A stretch of DNA of 63,934 nt, from NCBI GenBank assembly GCA_017512555.1, contig JAFWFE010000015.1, positions 1 to 63,934 on the forward strand. The letters run 5' to 3'. A program made the position numbers and the translations under genes. Under the pieces are notes generated by a model. That model made no database searches. It saw only the letters and a program-made list of their open reading frames with translations, and was not told the DNA's origin. This DNA is from Solobacterium sp. (GTDB taxonomy: Bacteria; Bacillota_I; Bacilli_A; Erysipelotrichales; Erysipelotrichaceae). The first letter of the stretch is position 1. Each line of letters starts with the position of its first letter. This document shows positions 46,701-53,703 of this stretch, in pieces.

Positions 46701-47192
46701 ATGATTGCTGTTGCAGCAACAGATAGAAACTGGGCGATCGGATATCAGGGACACATGCTTGTGCATCTTCCGGAAGATCTGAAACATTTCCGGTTGTTAA
46801 CTACGGGAAAAACCATCGTATACGGCAGAAAAACATTACTCACGTTTCCCGGAGAAAAACCTCTGCCGGAGAGAAATAATATTATCCTTTCCGGGAATCC
46901 GGATTTCCATGTTGAAGATGCTGTCGTAGTAAATAGTATTGAAGAACTACTGGAGATTCTTCCGGAGAATACCGATGATGTCATGGTGATCGGAGGGGGA
47001 GTGGTATACCACGCGTTACTGCCGTACTGCGACAAGGCGATCATTACGAAAATCGAGGATGAATACGAGGCAGATACCTACATGGATAACCTGGATGAAG
47101 ATTCGGAATGGGTCTGTACAGAACGGGGAGAAGACAGGGAATACCACGATACCATCTTCCACTATGACACGTATGAACGGGTGAGGAAATAA
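46701..47192 (+). CDS. folA: Dihydrofolate reductase
   Basis: Reduces dihydrofolate to tetrahydrofolate; the target of trimethoprim. 163 residues. MIAVAATDRNWAIGYQG at the start, LPEDLKHFR with the catalytic Asp, YGRKTLLTFPG for NADPH binding and VIGGGVVYHALLPYCD are family hallmarks. Unusually there is no thyA next to it. The gene is monocistronic, with its own promoter and terminator. AAGAGGTACGCAGAGG precedes the ATG. Confidence 0.93.
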   Translation: MIAVAATDRNWAIGYQGHMLVHLPEDLKHFRLLTTGKTIVYGRKTLLTFPGEKPLPERNNIILSGNPDFHVEDAVVVNSIEELLEILPENTDDVMVIGGGVVYHALLPYCDKAIITKIEDEYEADTYMDNLDEDSEWVCTERGEDREYHDTIFHYDTYERVRK

Positions 47193-47194
47193 AA

Positions 47195-47225
47195 AAGGAG
47201 CAGAGAAATTTCTGCTCCTTTTTGG
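47195..47225. terminator. Bidirectional terminator between folA and the lipoprotein gene
   Basis: AAGGAGCAGA...TCTGCTCCTT, a 10-bp stem flanked by A and T runs, usable by both convergent genes. Confidence 0.9.
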
Positions 47226-47242
47226 TAATCGTTATAGTTTGA

Positions 47243-47968
47243 TTACTCAGGTTTGGTGAAGGAGATCGGTGTAGCGCCGGTCATTGCGTCTTCCGCAAGC
47301 AGAGAGATCGGAACGGTCTCAAAGTGCAGAGTGACGAATTCTCCTGTACGGCCGCTTTCTGTGGTGTATTCCAGATGATATACCTTGGCACCTGTTTCAG
47401 AAGCTTTCGCAGTTGTTTCGATTACGAAGCTTGCGCCGTCTTCCATACCGTCAGCCGCATAGTTTTCACCCTTATCTGCGCCTTCTTCATACAGATATAC
47501 TTCTGTAACGTTTTCGCCTGTAGCATTGTACAGTGTGTACGCTGCTTTCAGTTCAGGTTCGCCGAATACGATCGGTGTAGCGCCTGTCAGAGTATCTGCG
47601 GCAGGGATAGCGATAGCTGTCTCTTCAACATGGAGTGTTTCGAATGCGCCTGTGTAGCCGCCTTCAGTTTTGAACTCAAGAACGAATTCACTGTCTGCAG
47701 GAACATCCTCAAGTGTGATTTCGACAGATGCGTTATTCTGCAGACCGTCTTCCGCAAAGTTCTGGCCTTTATCTTCACCGTCGTAAATATAAAGGTCTGT
47801 GATTTTTTCGCCTGTAGTATTCCAGACAGTATAGACACCTGTACCTGTTTCTGCTGCTTCAGGTGTAGCAGATGCGGCAGGTGTAGCAGTTGCTGCAGGA
47901 GCATTGGATGAGCAGCCAACCATCATCATTGCGAGGACGCCGGCTGTAATACGTGCATAAGTTTTCAT
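47243..47968 (-). CDS. Lipoprotein with two tandem homologous domains
   Basis: 241 residues from the ATG at 47968, six bases after AGGAGG; a longer frame adds 12 residues without support. The lipobox MMVGC directs lipid anchoring and is followed by an Ala/Thr/Pro linker. Two repeats of ~95 residues follow, each with a Y-T-x-x-N-x-T-G-E motif, Y-x-Y-E/D-x-x-x-D-K-G-x-N, and ending LTGATPIxF / MTGATPISF. The repeats look beta-sandwich-like. No function is recognised; extracellular binding is a guess. Confidence 0.85.
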   Translation of the reverse strand: MKTYARITAGVLAMMMVGCSSNAPAATATPAASATPEAAETGTGVYTVWNTTGEKITDLYIYDGEDKGQNFAEDGLQNNASVEITLEDVPADSEFVLEFKTEGGYTGAFETLHVEETAIAIPAADTLTGATPIVFGEPELKAAYTLYNATGENVTEVYLYEEGADKGENYAADGMEDGASFVIETTAKASETGAKVYHLEYTTESGRTGEFVTLHFETVPISLLAEDAMTGATPISFTKPE

Positions 47969-48002
47969 TTCATTCCTCCTAAATGCATTACCATGCTTAC
48001 TC

Positions 48003-48031
48003 AAGATAGCACCCTATATGGAGTTAATCAA
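48003..48031 (-). promoter_or_regulatory. Promoter of the tandem-domain lipoprotein
   Basis: Minus strand TTGATT, a 17-base spacer, then TATCTT (plus 48003-48008), 35 bases before the start. Confidence 0.55.
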
Positions 48032-48127
48032 GAAGAATTGTATAAAATGGGATTAAGAATAATACGGTATAAATGGTATAAAACAAACAGTAAGAATAGT
48101 AACACTTTATTACGGGCATAATTTGGC

Positions 48128-48158
48128 AAAAATATAGGACCATGTCAGTACATGATCC
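48128..48158 (-). terminator. Terminator after the ABC exporter gene
   Basis: Minus strand GGATCATGT-ACTG-ACATGGTCC followed by TATATTTTT. Confidence 0.75.
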
Positions 48159-48188
48159 TGTTCTGTAACAATACTGTTTCTGCGTGTA

Positions 48189-49922
48189 TCACGCATCTGT
48201 CTTCTGGATTTCATTCATGTGCGCATAATATCCGTTACGCTTCAGAAGTTCTTCATGGGTACCACGTTCCGTGACTTTTCCTTCCTCTACTACGAGGATC
48301 TGGTCTGCGGTACGGATCGTACTCAGCCGGTGTGCGATGGCTACGATCGTTCGTTTCCCGGCAAGGTTATTGATGGCATTGCGGATCTGTTGCTCAGTCT
48401 CTACATCTACCGCTGCTGTCGCTTCATCCAGAACGATGATCGGTGATCTGCGGAGAATGGCTCTGGCTATGGCGATTCTTTGCTTCTGTCCGCCGGATAG
48501 TTTTATCCCTCTTTCTCCGGTTCTGGTATTATAGCCATCAGGCATTTCCATGATTTCCGCGTCAATGTTTGCGGCTTTCGCAGCTTCGCGTATCTCCTCC
48601 AGGGTTGCTTCAGGCCTGGCATAACTGATATTCTCCGCAATCGTTCCGTTGAACAGGAATGTATCCTGCAGTACAACAGAGATGTTCCTGCGCAGACTCT
48701 CAATCGTCACGTCCTGAATATCTTTGCCGTCGATGAGGATTCTTCCGTTCTCCGGTTCATAGAATCTGGAAATCAGCTGGGTGATCGTCGTCTTTCCTAC
48801 ACCTGTAGGTCCTACAAGCGCAAGCATTTCCCCGGGATGGCAGGTAAAGGAAATATCATCCAGTACCTGTGTTCCTTCGATATACGAGAAACTCACATGG
48901 TCAAAGATGATCTCCCCTTTGCAGGTGCCCAGGTCTTCTGCTTTGGGCTTATCCGCAATTTCGCAGGGAGCATCCAGGATCATCATGACACGTTCCGCGC
49001 CGGCAAGGGACTGCTGCATGTTTTCCACAAGATTTGCCAGACCGGTCACCGGCTGATAGAAAAGGGAAAGATACAACAGGAAGGCAACGATGTCTTCAAC
49101 TTTCAGACCTTCTTTGTAAGCAAGATATCCGCCGAATCCCACAACCAGGATCGTACCGATGGAAGAGATAAACTCTACCGAAGGATGAAAGATCGCGCTG
49201 ATCCGGAGAGCATTTAACATAGCTGTCACATGTTCGAAGTTCTTTTCGTTGACTCTCCCGGTTTCATACTCTTCCCGTCCGAAAGACTGGATCTCATGGA
49301 TACCGGAAAGATTATCCTGGAGTTTTCCGTTCAGTTCACCCATTTTGGACTGTGTAATGCGGAAGAAGGGACGCACTTTTTTCGCAAAGAATATTCCGGA
49401 GATCAGAATCAGCGGAATCGGCGCGCAGGTGATCAGGGCTAGTTTGAAGTTGATACTGAGAAGGATGATCAGAACACCCAGGAAGGTCACGATATTGGTG
49501 ATGGATTCCGGAATCATATGTGCATAGAGCAGTTCAAAATCCCGGGTATCGTTGATGATCCTGCTCATCAGGTCACCGGTTTGTTTATCGTGGAAGAAGC
49601 CCAGATGCATGCGCTCCAGCTTGTCGTATGTCTTGGTACGCAGATCTCCCACCAGATACCAGGCAGCCTTATGCGCCATATAGTTACTCATGAAGCGGAA
49701 GACGATCCGGATCAGATATAAACCAATCAGGATCATGGTCAGTTTCCGGATCAGTTCCAAGTCAATCTCATCCACACCGTTACTCACGATACCGGTCATT
49801 GCGGACAAGACACGTGGTGCAGCCAGATTGACAAGGGTAAGCGATAATGTCGCAAAGATTGCCAGGACATAAAGACCACGGTAACGGATAGCTTCTTTAC
49901 TCAGTTTCCACAGGGTTCTCAT
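48189..49922 (-). CDS. ABC exporter, fused permease and ATPase (homodimeric type)
   Basis: 577 residues. Six membrane helices with the ABC_membrane fold (about 15-300) precede a nucleotide-binding domain: Walker A GPTGVGKTT (about 369-377), Q-loop VVLQDTFLFNG, signature LSGGQKQR (about 475), Walker B IIVLDEAT (about 497-504) and H-loop AHRLST. It is a single half-transporter, so a homodimer is expected; drugs, lipids or peptides are possible substrates. No Shine-Dalgarno is present: TATAAT ends six bases before the ATG, implying a leaderless transcript. Confidence 0.92.
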   Translation of the reverse strand: MRTLWKLSKEAIRYRGLYVLAIFATLSLTLVNLAAPRVLSAMTGIVSNGVDEIDLELIRKLTMILIGLYLIRIVFRFMSNYMAHKAAWYLVGDLRTKTYDKLERMHLGFFHDKQTGDLMSRIINDTRDFELLYAHMIPESITNIVTFLGVLIILLSINFKLALITCAPIPLILISGIFFAKKVRPFFRITQSKMGELNGKLQDNLSGIHEIQSFGREEYETGRVNEKNFEHVTAMLNALRISAIFHPSVEFISSIGTILVVGFGGYLAYKEGLKVEDIVAFLLYLSLFYQPVTGLANLVENMQQSLAGAERVMMILDAPCEIADKPKAEDLGTCKGEIIFDHVSFSYIEGTQVLDDISFTCHPGEMLALVGPTGVGKTTITQLISRFYEPENGRILIDGKDIQDVTIESLRRNISVVLQDTFLFNGTIAENISYARPEATLEEIREAAKAANIDAEIMEMPDGYNTRTGERGIKLSGGQKQRIAIARAILRRSPIIVLDEATAAVDVETEQQIRNAINNLAGKRTIVAIAHRLSTIRTADQILVVEEGKVTERGTHEELLKRNGYYAHMNEIQKTDA

Positions 49923-49928
49923 ATAACT

Positions 49929-49956
49929 ATTATAAAATATAAGTGCTTCTGTACAA
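49929..49956 (-). promoter_or_regulatory. Promoter abutting the ABC exporter start
   Basis: Minus strand TTGTAC, 16-base spacer, TATAAT (plus 49929-49934), then six bases to the ATG. The expected start of transcription is the A of the ATG. Confidence 0.5.
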
Positions 49957-50036
49957 CATATACCAGGAGTATTACGGATACATAAGCATTCGGATTTCTG
50001 TGTTTTTCCCGGAAAACAAAAAAATGTCAGCGAACA

Positions 50037-50193
50037 ACTCCAAATGAAAGCAGATTTGCCTGTTTTCTCGTACTTGATGCACAGATAAATGAAATAAAGG
50101 GTTCAAATATCAGCATAATCACGGAACAAACCGAAATGTAATCAAAGATTCAGAATAATTATGCCTTTATACAAACCAATTTGAAATAAGCAG
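50037..50193 (+). repeat. Left-end transposase-binding-type repeats
   Basis: Copies on the plus strand: CCAAATGAAAGCAG (50040), TAAATGAAATAAAGGGTTCAA (50087), CGAAATGTAATCAAAG (50132) and ACAAACCAATTTGAAATAAG (50171). The second and fourth match right-end copies almost base for base. Confidence 0.65.
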
Positions 50194-50210
50194 GGGTTAG
50201 ATTTTTCTTT

Positions 50211-50459
50211 CTATGATTCAACTATAAGAAAAAGCAGACTTAAGGCATTTTCATCGATGATATGTGTTGGCTTTCTTGTTATAGATGTGCTTTCTTCCTC
50301 GACCCATTGAATGAGAGTGCTTTTGCTGATGTAACTGATTTGAATAGAAGAAGATGTTGCATCGCAGATCGTCACCGTGCTTTCCCGGATGTTTAGAATT
50401 CTGTATTTTTTAGTTCCTTTAGTGACTAAATCACCTATTTCTAGTGTTTTGGTTTTCAT
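50211..50459 (-). CDS. 82-residue ORF, possible N-terminal remnant of a TnsB/Mu-type transposase
   Basis: A good ribosome-binding site (AAGGAGAAATA) precedes the ATG, so it may be translated. The sequence has a pattern G-D-x-V...Y-R-I-L-N-I-R...V-T-I-C-D...L-I-Q-W, like the small N-terminal domain that precedes the helix-turn-helix of TnsB/TniA-type transposases. The last ~20 residues look unrelated and may be read from sequence beyond a deletion junction. It lies between the two arrays and reads away from the right end, as a transposase gene would. If the family guess is wrong, it is simply a small cargo protein of unknown role. Confidence 0.5.
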   Translation of the reverse strand: MKTKTLEIGDLVTKGTKKYRILNIRESTVTICDATSSSIQISYISKSTLIQWVEEESTSITRKPTHIIDENALSLLFLIVES

Positions 50460-50569
50460 TATTTCTCCTTGTTTGTATAGATTTGAAACATTACGCGAAG
50501 TATCCTGATTTTCGTATAATGGCTTTGTTATGAGCTTTTAGGCAAAAACGACACCACGTCACCATTTTG

Positions 50570-50601
50570 ATAAATTAAAACGGTCCTTTTTCAGGGACCG
50601 T
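50570..50601 (-). terminator. Hairpin inside the transposon
   Basis: Minus strand ACGGTCC-CTGAAAAA-GGACCGT followed by TTTAATTT. It could stop transcription entering from the tRNA side. The rest of 50460-50700 shows no gene I can support. Confidence 0.5.
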
Positions 50602-50699
50602 CTCGACTCCTTTGATTATTTTTTCGGTTTTTAGCCAGAAGGCAGAAAACCGTTCTCATTTCAAATTAATTTGTTCCTTATCCACTAAAGAGAGTGTAC

Positions 50700-50880
50700 G
50701 CTTGTTTCATTTTCTTTTCCAGTTTTTTGTTTCATATACTTTTAAATTTTGTATCAAGAAAACACAAAAAAGCGACCCTTGTTTCATTTGGGTCGCCATT
50801 TTTGTATCAAGTTTTTAATAAAAATTGAACCTTTGTTTCATTTACCGCAACTTTTGTCTGTCTTATTTCATTTTGGTTTG
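50700..50880 (-). repeat. Right-end array of AAATGAAACAA / CTTGATACAA repeats
   Basis: On the minus strand six or seven copies occur: AAATGAAATAA (50873), AAATGAAACAA (50843), CTTGATACAAA (50811), AAATGAAACAA (50789), CTTGATACAAA (50758), ATATGAAACAA (50737) and AAATGAAACAA (50712). Centres are 22 to 31 bases apart. The same motifs occur on the other strand at the left end. The array occupies the gene-free stretch next to tRNA-Asn. Confidence 0.7.
50766..50796 (-). terminator. Terminator hairpin with a repeat copy as its loop
   Basis: Minus strand GCGACCC - AAATGAAACAA - GGGTCGC followed by TTTTTT. The loop is exactly one copy of the array repeat. It would stop read-through from tRNA-Asn; on the plus strand ATTTTTG follows, so it may work both ways. 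Confidence 0.7.
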
Positions 50881-50895
50881 TCTGTTTACAAAAAA

Positions 50896-50971
50896 TGGCG
50901 CCTCAAACAGGACTCGAACCTGTGACACCCTGGTTAACAGCCAGGTGCTCTACCGACTGAGCTATTGAGGC
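50896..50971 (-). tRNA. tRNA-Asn (GTT)
   Basis: 76 bases on the minus strand. The acceptor stem GCCTCAA/TTGAGGC, D-loop AGCTCAGTCGGTAGAGC, anticodon loop CTGTTAA (GTT) and T-arm ACAGGTTCGAGTCCTGT are all present, with discriminator G and an encoded CCA. The transposon end lies five bases after CCA. Confidence 0.97.
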
Positions 50972-50981
50972 ACGCTTTAAT

Positions 50982-51010
50982 AATATAGCATTTTGATATA
51001 TCCTGCGCAA
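50982..51010 (-). promoter_or_regulatory. Promoter of tRNA-Asn
   Basis: Minus strand TTGCGC (plus 51005-51010), 17-base spacer, TATATT (50982-50987), ten bases before the mature 5' end. Confidence 0.65.
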
Positions 51011-51042
51011 GAGTTTTTTCAACCAAACTGAAAACTACGGAA

Positions 51043-51048
51043 TATAAT
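51043..51048 (+). promoter_or_regulatory. -10 box for the HAD phosphatase gene
   Basis: Perfect TATAAT 25 bases before the ATG; only weak -35 candidates (TTCAAC at 51018). Confidence 0.4.
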
Positions 51049-51073
51049 AGAGTGAAACAGAAAGAATACACAG

Positions 51074-51865
51074 ATGAAGAAGAAATACTTGTTTTTTGAT
51101 ATCGATGGTACCCTGGCCGGTGGTGGTCATGCGTATACGTATGTGCCGGATTCCTGCCGTGATGCCCTGCGGAAAGTACGTGAAGCCGGGCACTTTACCG
51201 CAATCTGTACCGGAAGGTCCCAGTGTTTATCCGTGAAGCTGATGAAAGAACTGGGTTTCCATCATATGGTATCGGACGGCGGTTACGGGATTACAATCAA
51301 TGATGAATTACTGGAGATCATCCCGTTGGATAAGGAACGAGTTATAGACTTGATCGATGAGTGTAAGGAGAAAGGGATCCCCTGGGCTTTACATACCGAT
51401 AATACACCGGCCAGAAAAGCACCGGATTCTTCATTCTTTGACTATACACATGATGAACACATCCGTACGGAGGTCGTTGAAGGACTGGATCCGCGTAACT
51501 GTGAGAATATATACAAGGCATATGTCGCATGTCATACACCGGCGGAATACCAGCTGGAAAGTCTGAAGAAACTGCCGTGGTGCCGCGTACGTGATACGCA
51601 TATCTTTGTGGAACCGGTGGATAAAGCATTCGGAATCAAGAAGATCATGGATCACTTTCATGCGGATTACAAAGATGTGATCGTCTTCGGTGATTCCATG
51701 AATGACATTACAATGTTTATTGATGAATGGACCTGTGTAGCCATGGGAAACGCGGAAGAAGAAATCAAAGCCAGGGCAGATCTGATCACTTCATCTCTGG
51801 ATGAAGATGGCATATACAAGGCATGCGAAGCACTGCATTTGTTTGAACCTGCAGGAACTGAATAA
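51074..51865 (+). CDS. HAD-superfamily (Cof-type) phosphatase
   Basis: 263 residues. The HAD motifs are FFDIDGTLAGGG (about 7-18, nucleophile Asp), TGRS (about 46-49), a Lys in the KAFGIKKI segment, and GDSMNDITMF (about 213-222). The cap domain lies between motifs II and III (type IIB), as in YidA/Cof sugar-phosphate or phospholipid-derived phosphatases. The substrate cannot be told from sequence. The ribosome-binding site is weak. Confidence 0.88.
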   Translation: MKKKYLFFDIDGTLAGGGHAYTYVPDSCRDALRKVREAGHFTAICTGRSQCLSVKLMKELGFHHMVSDGGYGITINDELLEIIPLDKERVIDLIDECKEKGIPWALHTDNTPARKAPDSSFFDYTHDEHIRTEVVEGLDPRNCENIYKAYVACHTPAEYQLESLKKLPWCRVRDTHIFVEPVDKAFGIKKIMDHFHADYKDVIVFGDSMNDITMFIDEWTCVAMGNAEEEIKARADLITSSLDEDGIYKACEALHLFEPAGTE

Positions 51866-51926
51866 TCTGGATTGTACATAGTAGCACCACGATAATGAAA
51901 AGTTAGTCTTGAATAATATTTTGTTG

Positions 51927-51957
51927 TTGAACGTGTTTAGATTATGTAAAATATAAT
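51927..51957 (+). promoter_or_regulatory. Promoter abutting the acyl-CoA ligase start
   Basis: TTGAAC (51927-51932), 19-base spacer, TATAAT (51952-51957); the ATG follows after two bases. Transcription from this box would begin inside or just past the ATG, so either a slightly upstream box (TAAAAT at 51947) is used or the true start is downstream. Confidence 0.4.
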
Positions 51958-51959
51958 AC

Positions 51960-53684
51960 ATGGAAAAATATGAATATAAAAAAGGGGAACCCAGGAGGCA
52001 TCTGGAATATCCGGAAAAGACCATGTTTGAGATGCTCCGGAATATTGCGGAACAATATCCGGATGCACCGGCATATGAGTTTTACGGGAAGAAAACAAAT
52101 TATTGCGAATTGATAGGCAAGATTGAAACAACAGCCAGGGCATTCAGATCTTTAGGCTTAGGAAAGGACAGTATCGTGACGATTTGTCTTCCCAACATTC
52201 CTGTAGCAATCGATTCTTTCTACGCACTGAACCGGATCGGTGCTGTCGCGAATATGATCCATCCGCTGTCAGCCAAGGATGAAATCACGTATTATATGGA
52301 TTACTCCCGCAGTACACATCTGGTAACACTGGATATGTTTTACGAGAAAGTAAAAGAAGCGGTAAAGAATGCGGATCATCCGGTAAAGATCATCATCGCA
52401 AGAATGCAGGATGTATTACCTGTACACCTTGGCTTTTTCTATGCTTTAAAAGAAGGACGTAAATACCGGAAGTATCCGGAGAAGGATGATCTTCTCTGGA
52501 AAGACTTCCTGAAGATGGGACAAGATCTTCCGTTACCGGAATGCAAGTTTGAAAAGAACTATACTTCCGTTATCTTATACAGCGGCGGCACAAGCGGAAA
52601 ACCGAAAGGCTGCTGTCTGTCAGACTTGAATTTCAACGCGTTAGCTATGCAGGCAAAAGAGTTTATCCAGGTGTATCTCGGACCGGGTATGACGATGTTA
52701 AGCTGTATGCCGATGTTCCACGGCTTTGGTCTGGGCATCAACATTCATACTGCTCTTGTCCACGGCGCGTTCTGTATCCTGATGCCGTCTTTCAACATCA
52801 AGACATATTCAGAGATGTTGGTAAAGAAGAAACCAAACTTCATTGCCGGTGTACCTACGATTTTTGAGGCGTTACTGCACGCTCCTGCCCTGGAAGGACA
52901 GGACCTAAGCTTCCTGAAGGGAATGTTCTGCGGAGGAGATTCCCTGCCTCTGGAAGTAAAGAATAAAGTAGACGCGTTCCTGAAAGAACATAACGCCCAG
53001 ATCCAGATCCGGGAAGGATACGGACTGACCGAATGTGTTACCGCTTCCTGTCTTACACCAAGAGATGAATATCGTCCTAATTCCATCGGTCTCCCGTTTG
53101 CGGATACCTACTACGATGTCGTAAAACCGGGAACGGATATTTCACTGAAACCCGGGGAAGAAGGCGAAATCGTACTGAAGGGACCAACAGTTATGGTTGG
53201 TTACCTGGATCGTCCGGAAGAAACCGCGGAGACATTGAGAAAACGGAGTGACGGGGATACCTGGCTGTATACCGGAGACCTCGGATATATGGATGAAGAC
53301 GGGTATATCTACTTTGTTCAGAGAATGAAGAGAATGATCATCACCAACGGTTATAACGTCTATCCCGGAATCCTGGAAAACGCGATCGATTCCTGCGAAG
53401 GCGTGGATTACAGTTGTGTCATCGGTGTAAAGGATACCCGCAGAGGACAGCGTGTCAAGGCCTTCGTAGTCGTCAAGGACGGTTATCCCAGAGATGACGC
53501 AATGAAGAAAAAGATCATGGATCATATCAGTACGAAAGTCGCGGCGTACGCATTGCCGAAAGAAATCGAGTACCGTGATGAACTGCCGAAGACATTAGTC
53601 GGTAAGATCGCGTACCGGATCCTGGAAGAGGAAGAAAACAAGAAAGCAGAAACACAGGCACAGGAAACACCGAAGAAGAAATAG
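51960..53684 (+). CDS. AMP-dependent acyl-CoA synthetase/ligase (ANL family)
   Basis: 574 residues. It activates a carboxylic acid, probably a fatty acid, as acyl-AMP then acyl-CoA. Motifs: P-loop YSGGTSGKPKG (about 206-216), YGLTECVTAS (about 351-360), the ATP-binding YTGDLGYMDEDGYIYF (about 440-455), the hinge RMKRMIITNGYNVYP, and a C-terminal Lys in PKTLVGKIAYR. There is no Shine-Dalgarno, and the -10 box touches the ATG. Homologous N-termini begin near YPEKTMFEML, so the next Met at 52023 is too far in to be preferred. The E2-like gene follows 19 bases after the stop. Confidence 0.9.
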   Translation: MEKYEYKKGEPRRHLEYPEKTMFEMLRNIAEQYPDAPAYEFYGKKTNYCELIGKIETTARAFRSLGLGKDSIVTICLPNIPVAIDSFYALNRIGAVANMIHPLSAKDEITYYMDYSRSTHLVTLDMFYEKVKEAVKNADHPVKIIIARMQDVLPVHLGFFYALKEGRKYRKYPEKDDLLWKDFLKMGQDLPLPECKFEKNYTSVILYSGGTSGKPKGCCLSDLNFNALAMQAKEFIQVYLGPGMTMLSCMPMFHGFGLGINIHTALVHGAFCILMPSFNIKTYSEMLVKKKPNFIAGVPTIFEALLHAPALEGQDLSFLKGMFCGGDSLPLEVKNKVDAFLKEHNAQIQIREGYGLTECVTASCLTPRDEYRPNSIGLPFADTYYDVVKPGTDISLKPGEEGEIVLKGPTVMVGYLDRPEETAETLRKRSDGDTWLYTGDLGYMDEDGYIYFVQRMKRMIITNGYNVYPGILENAIDSCEGVDYSCVIGVKDTRRGQRVKAFVVVKDGYPRDDAMKKKIMDHISTKVAAYALPKEIEYRDELPKTLVGKIAYRILEEEENKKAETQAQETPKKK

Positions 53685-53703
53685 AACTGGAGGAGTATTT
53701 ACG

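Larger units (their letters stand above)
50025..50890. mobile_element. 866-bp miniature Tn7/Tn552-like transposon
   Basis: The element begins TGTCAGCG on the plus strand and ends in ACA. Reading inward, the two 29-base ends match at 20 positions, with AAATGAAA at the same offset (bases 18-25). Both ends carry further copies of this motif, all pointing inward. AAAAA occurs directly outside each end (50020-50024 and 50891-50895), as a 5-bp target duplication would. TGT...ACA ends, several transposase-binding repeats and a 5-bp duplication are known features of TnsB-class elements. It is too short for a complete transposase and carries only an 82-codon ORF, so it is probably an internally deleted, non-autonomous copy. 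It lies in the T run immediately after tRNA-Asn. Confidence 0.7.

Noticed and set aside
47324..47911. 195-codon Cys/Phe-rich plus-strand ORF
   Set aside because: Antisense shadow of the duplicated lipoprotein; composition reflects the other strand.
49923..49980. Alternative left end of the transposon at TGTACAAC (49950)
   Set aside because: It shows some similarity to the right terminus but lacks the in-phase AAATGAAA and a matching 5-base flank; the end at 50025 has both.
50612..50818. 68-codon plus-strand ORF in the transposon right end
   Set aside because: It runs through the repeat array, has no ribosome-binding site and is Phe/Ser-rich low complexity.
50700..50880. CRISPR-like array of short repeats
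   Set aside because: Repeats are only about 10 bases, spacing varies from 22 to 31, no cas genes are present, and inverted copies at the other end fit transposase sites better.
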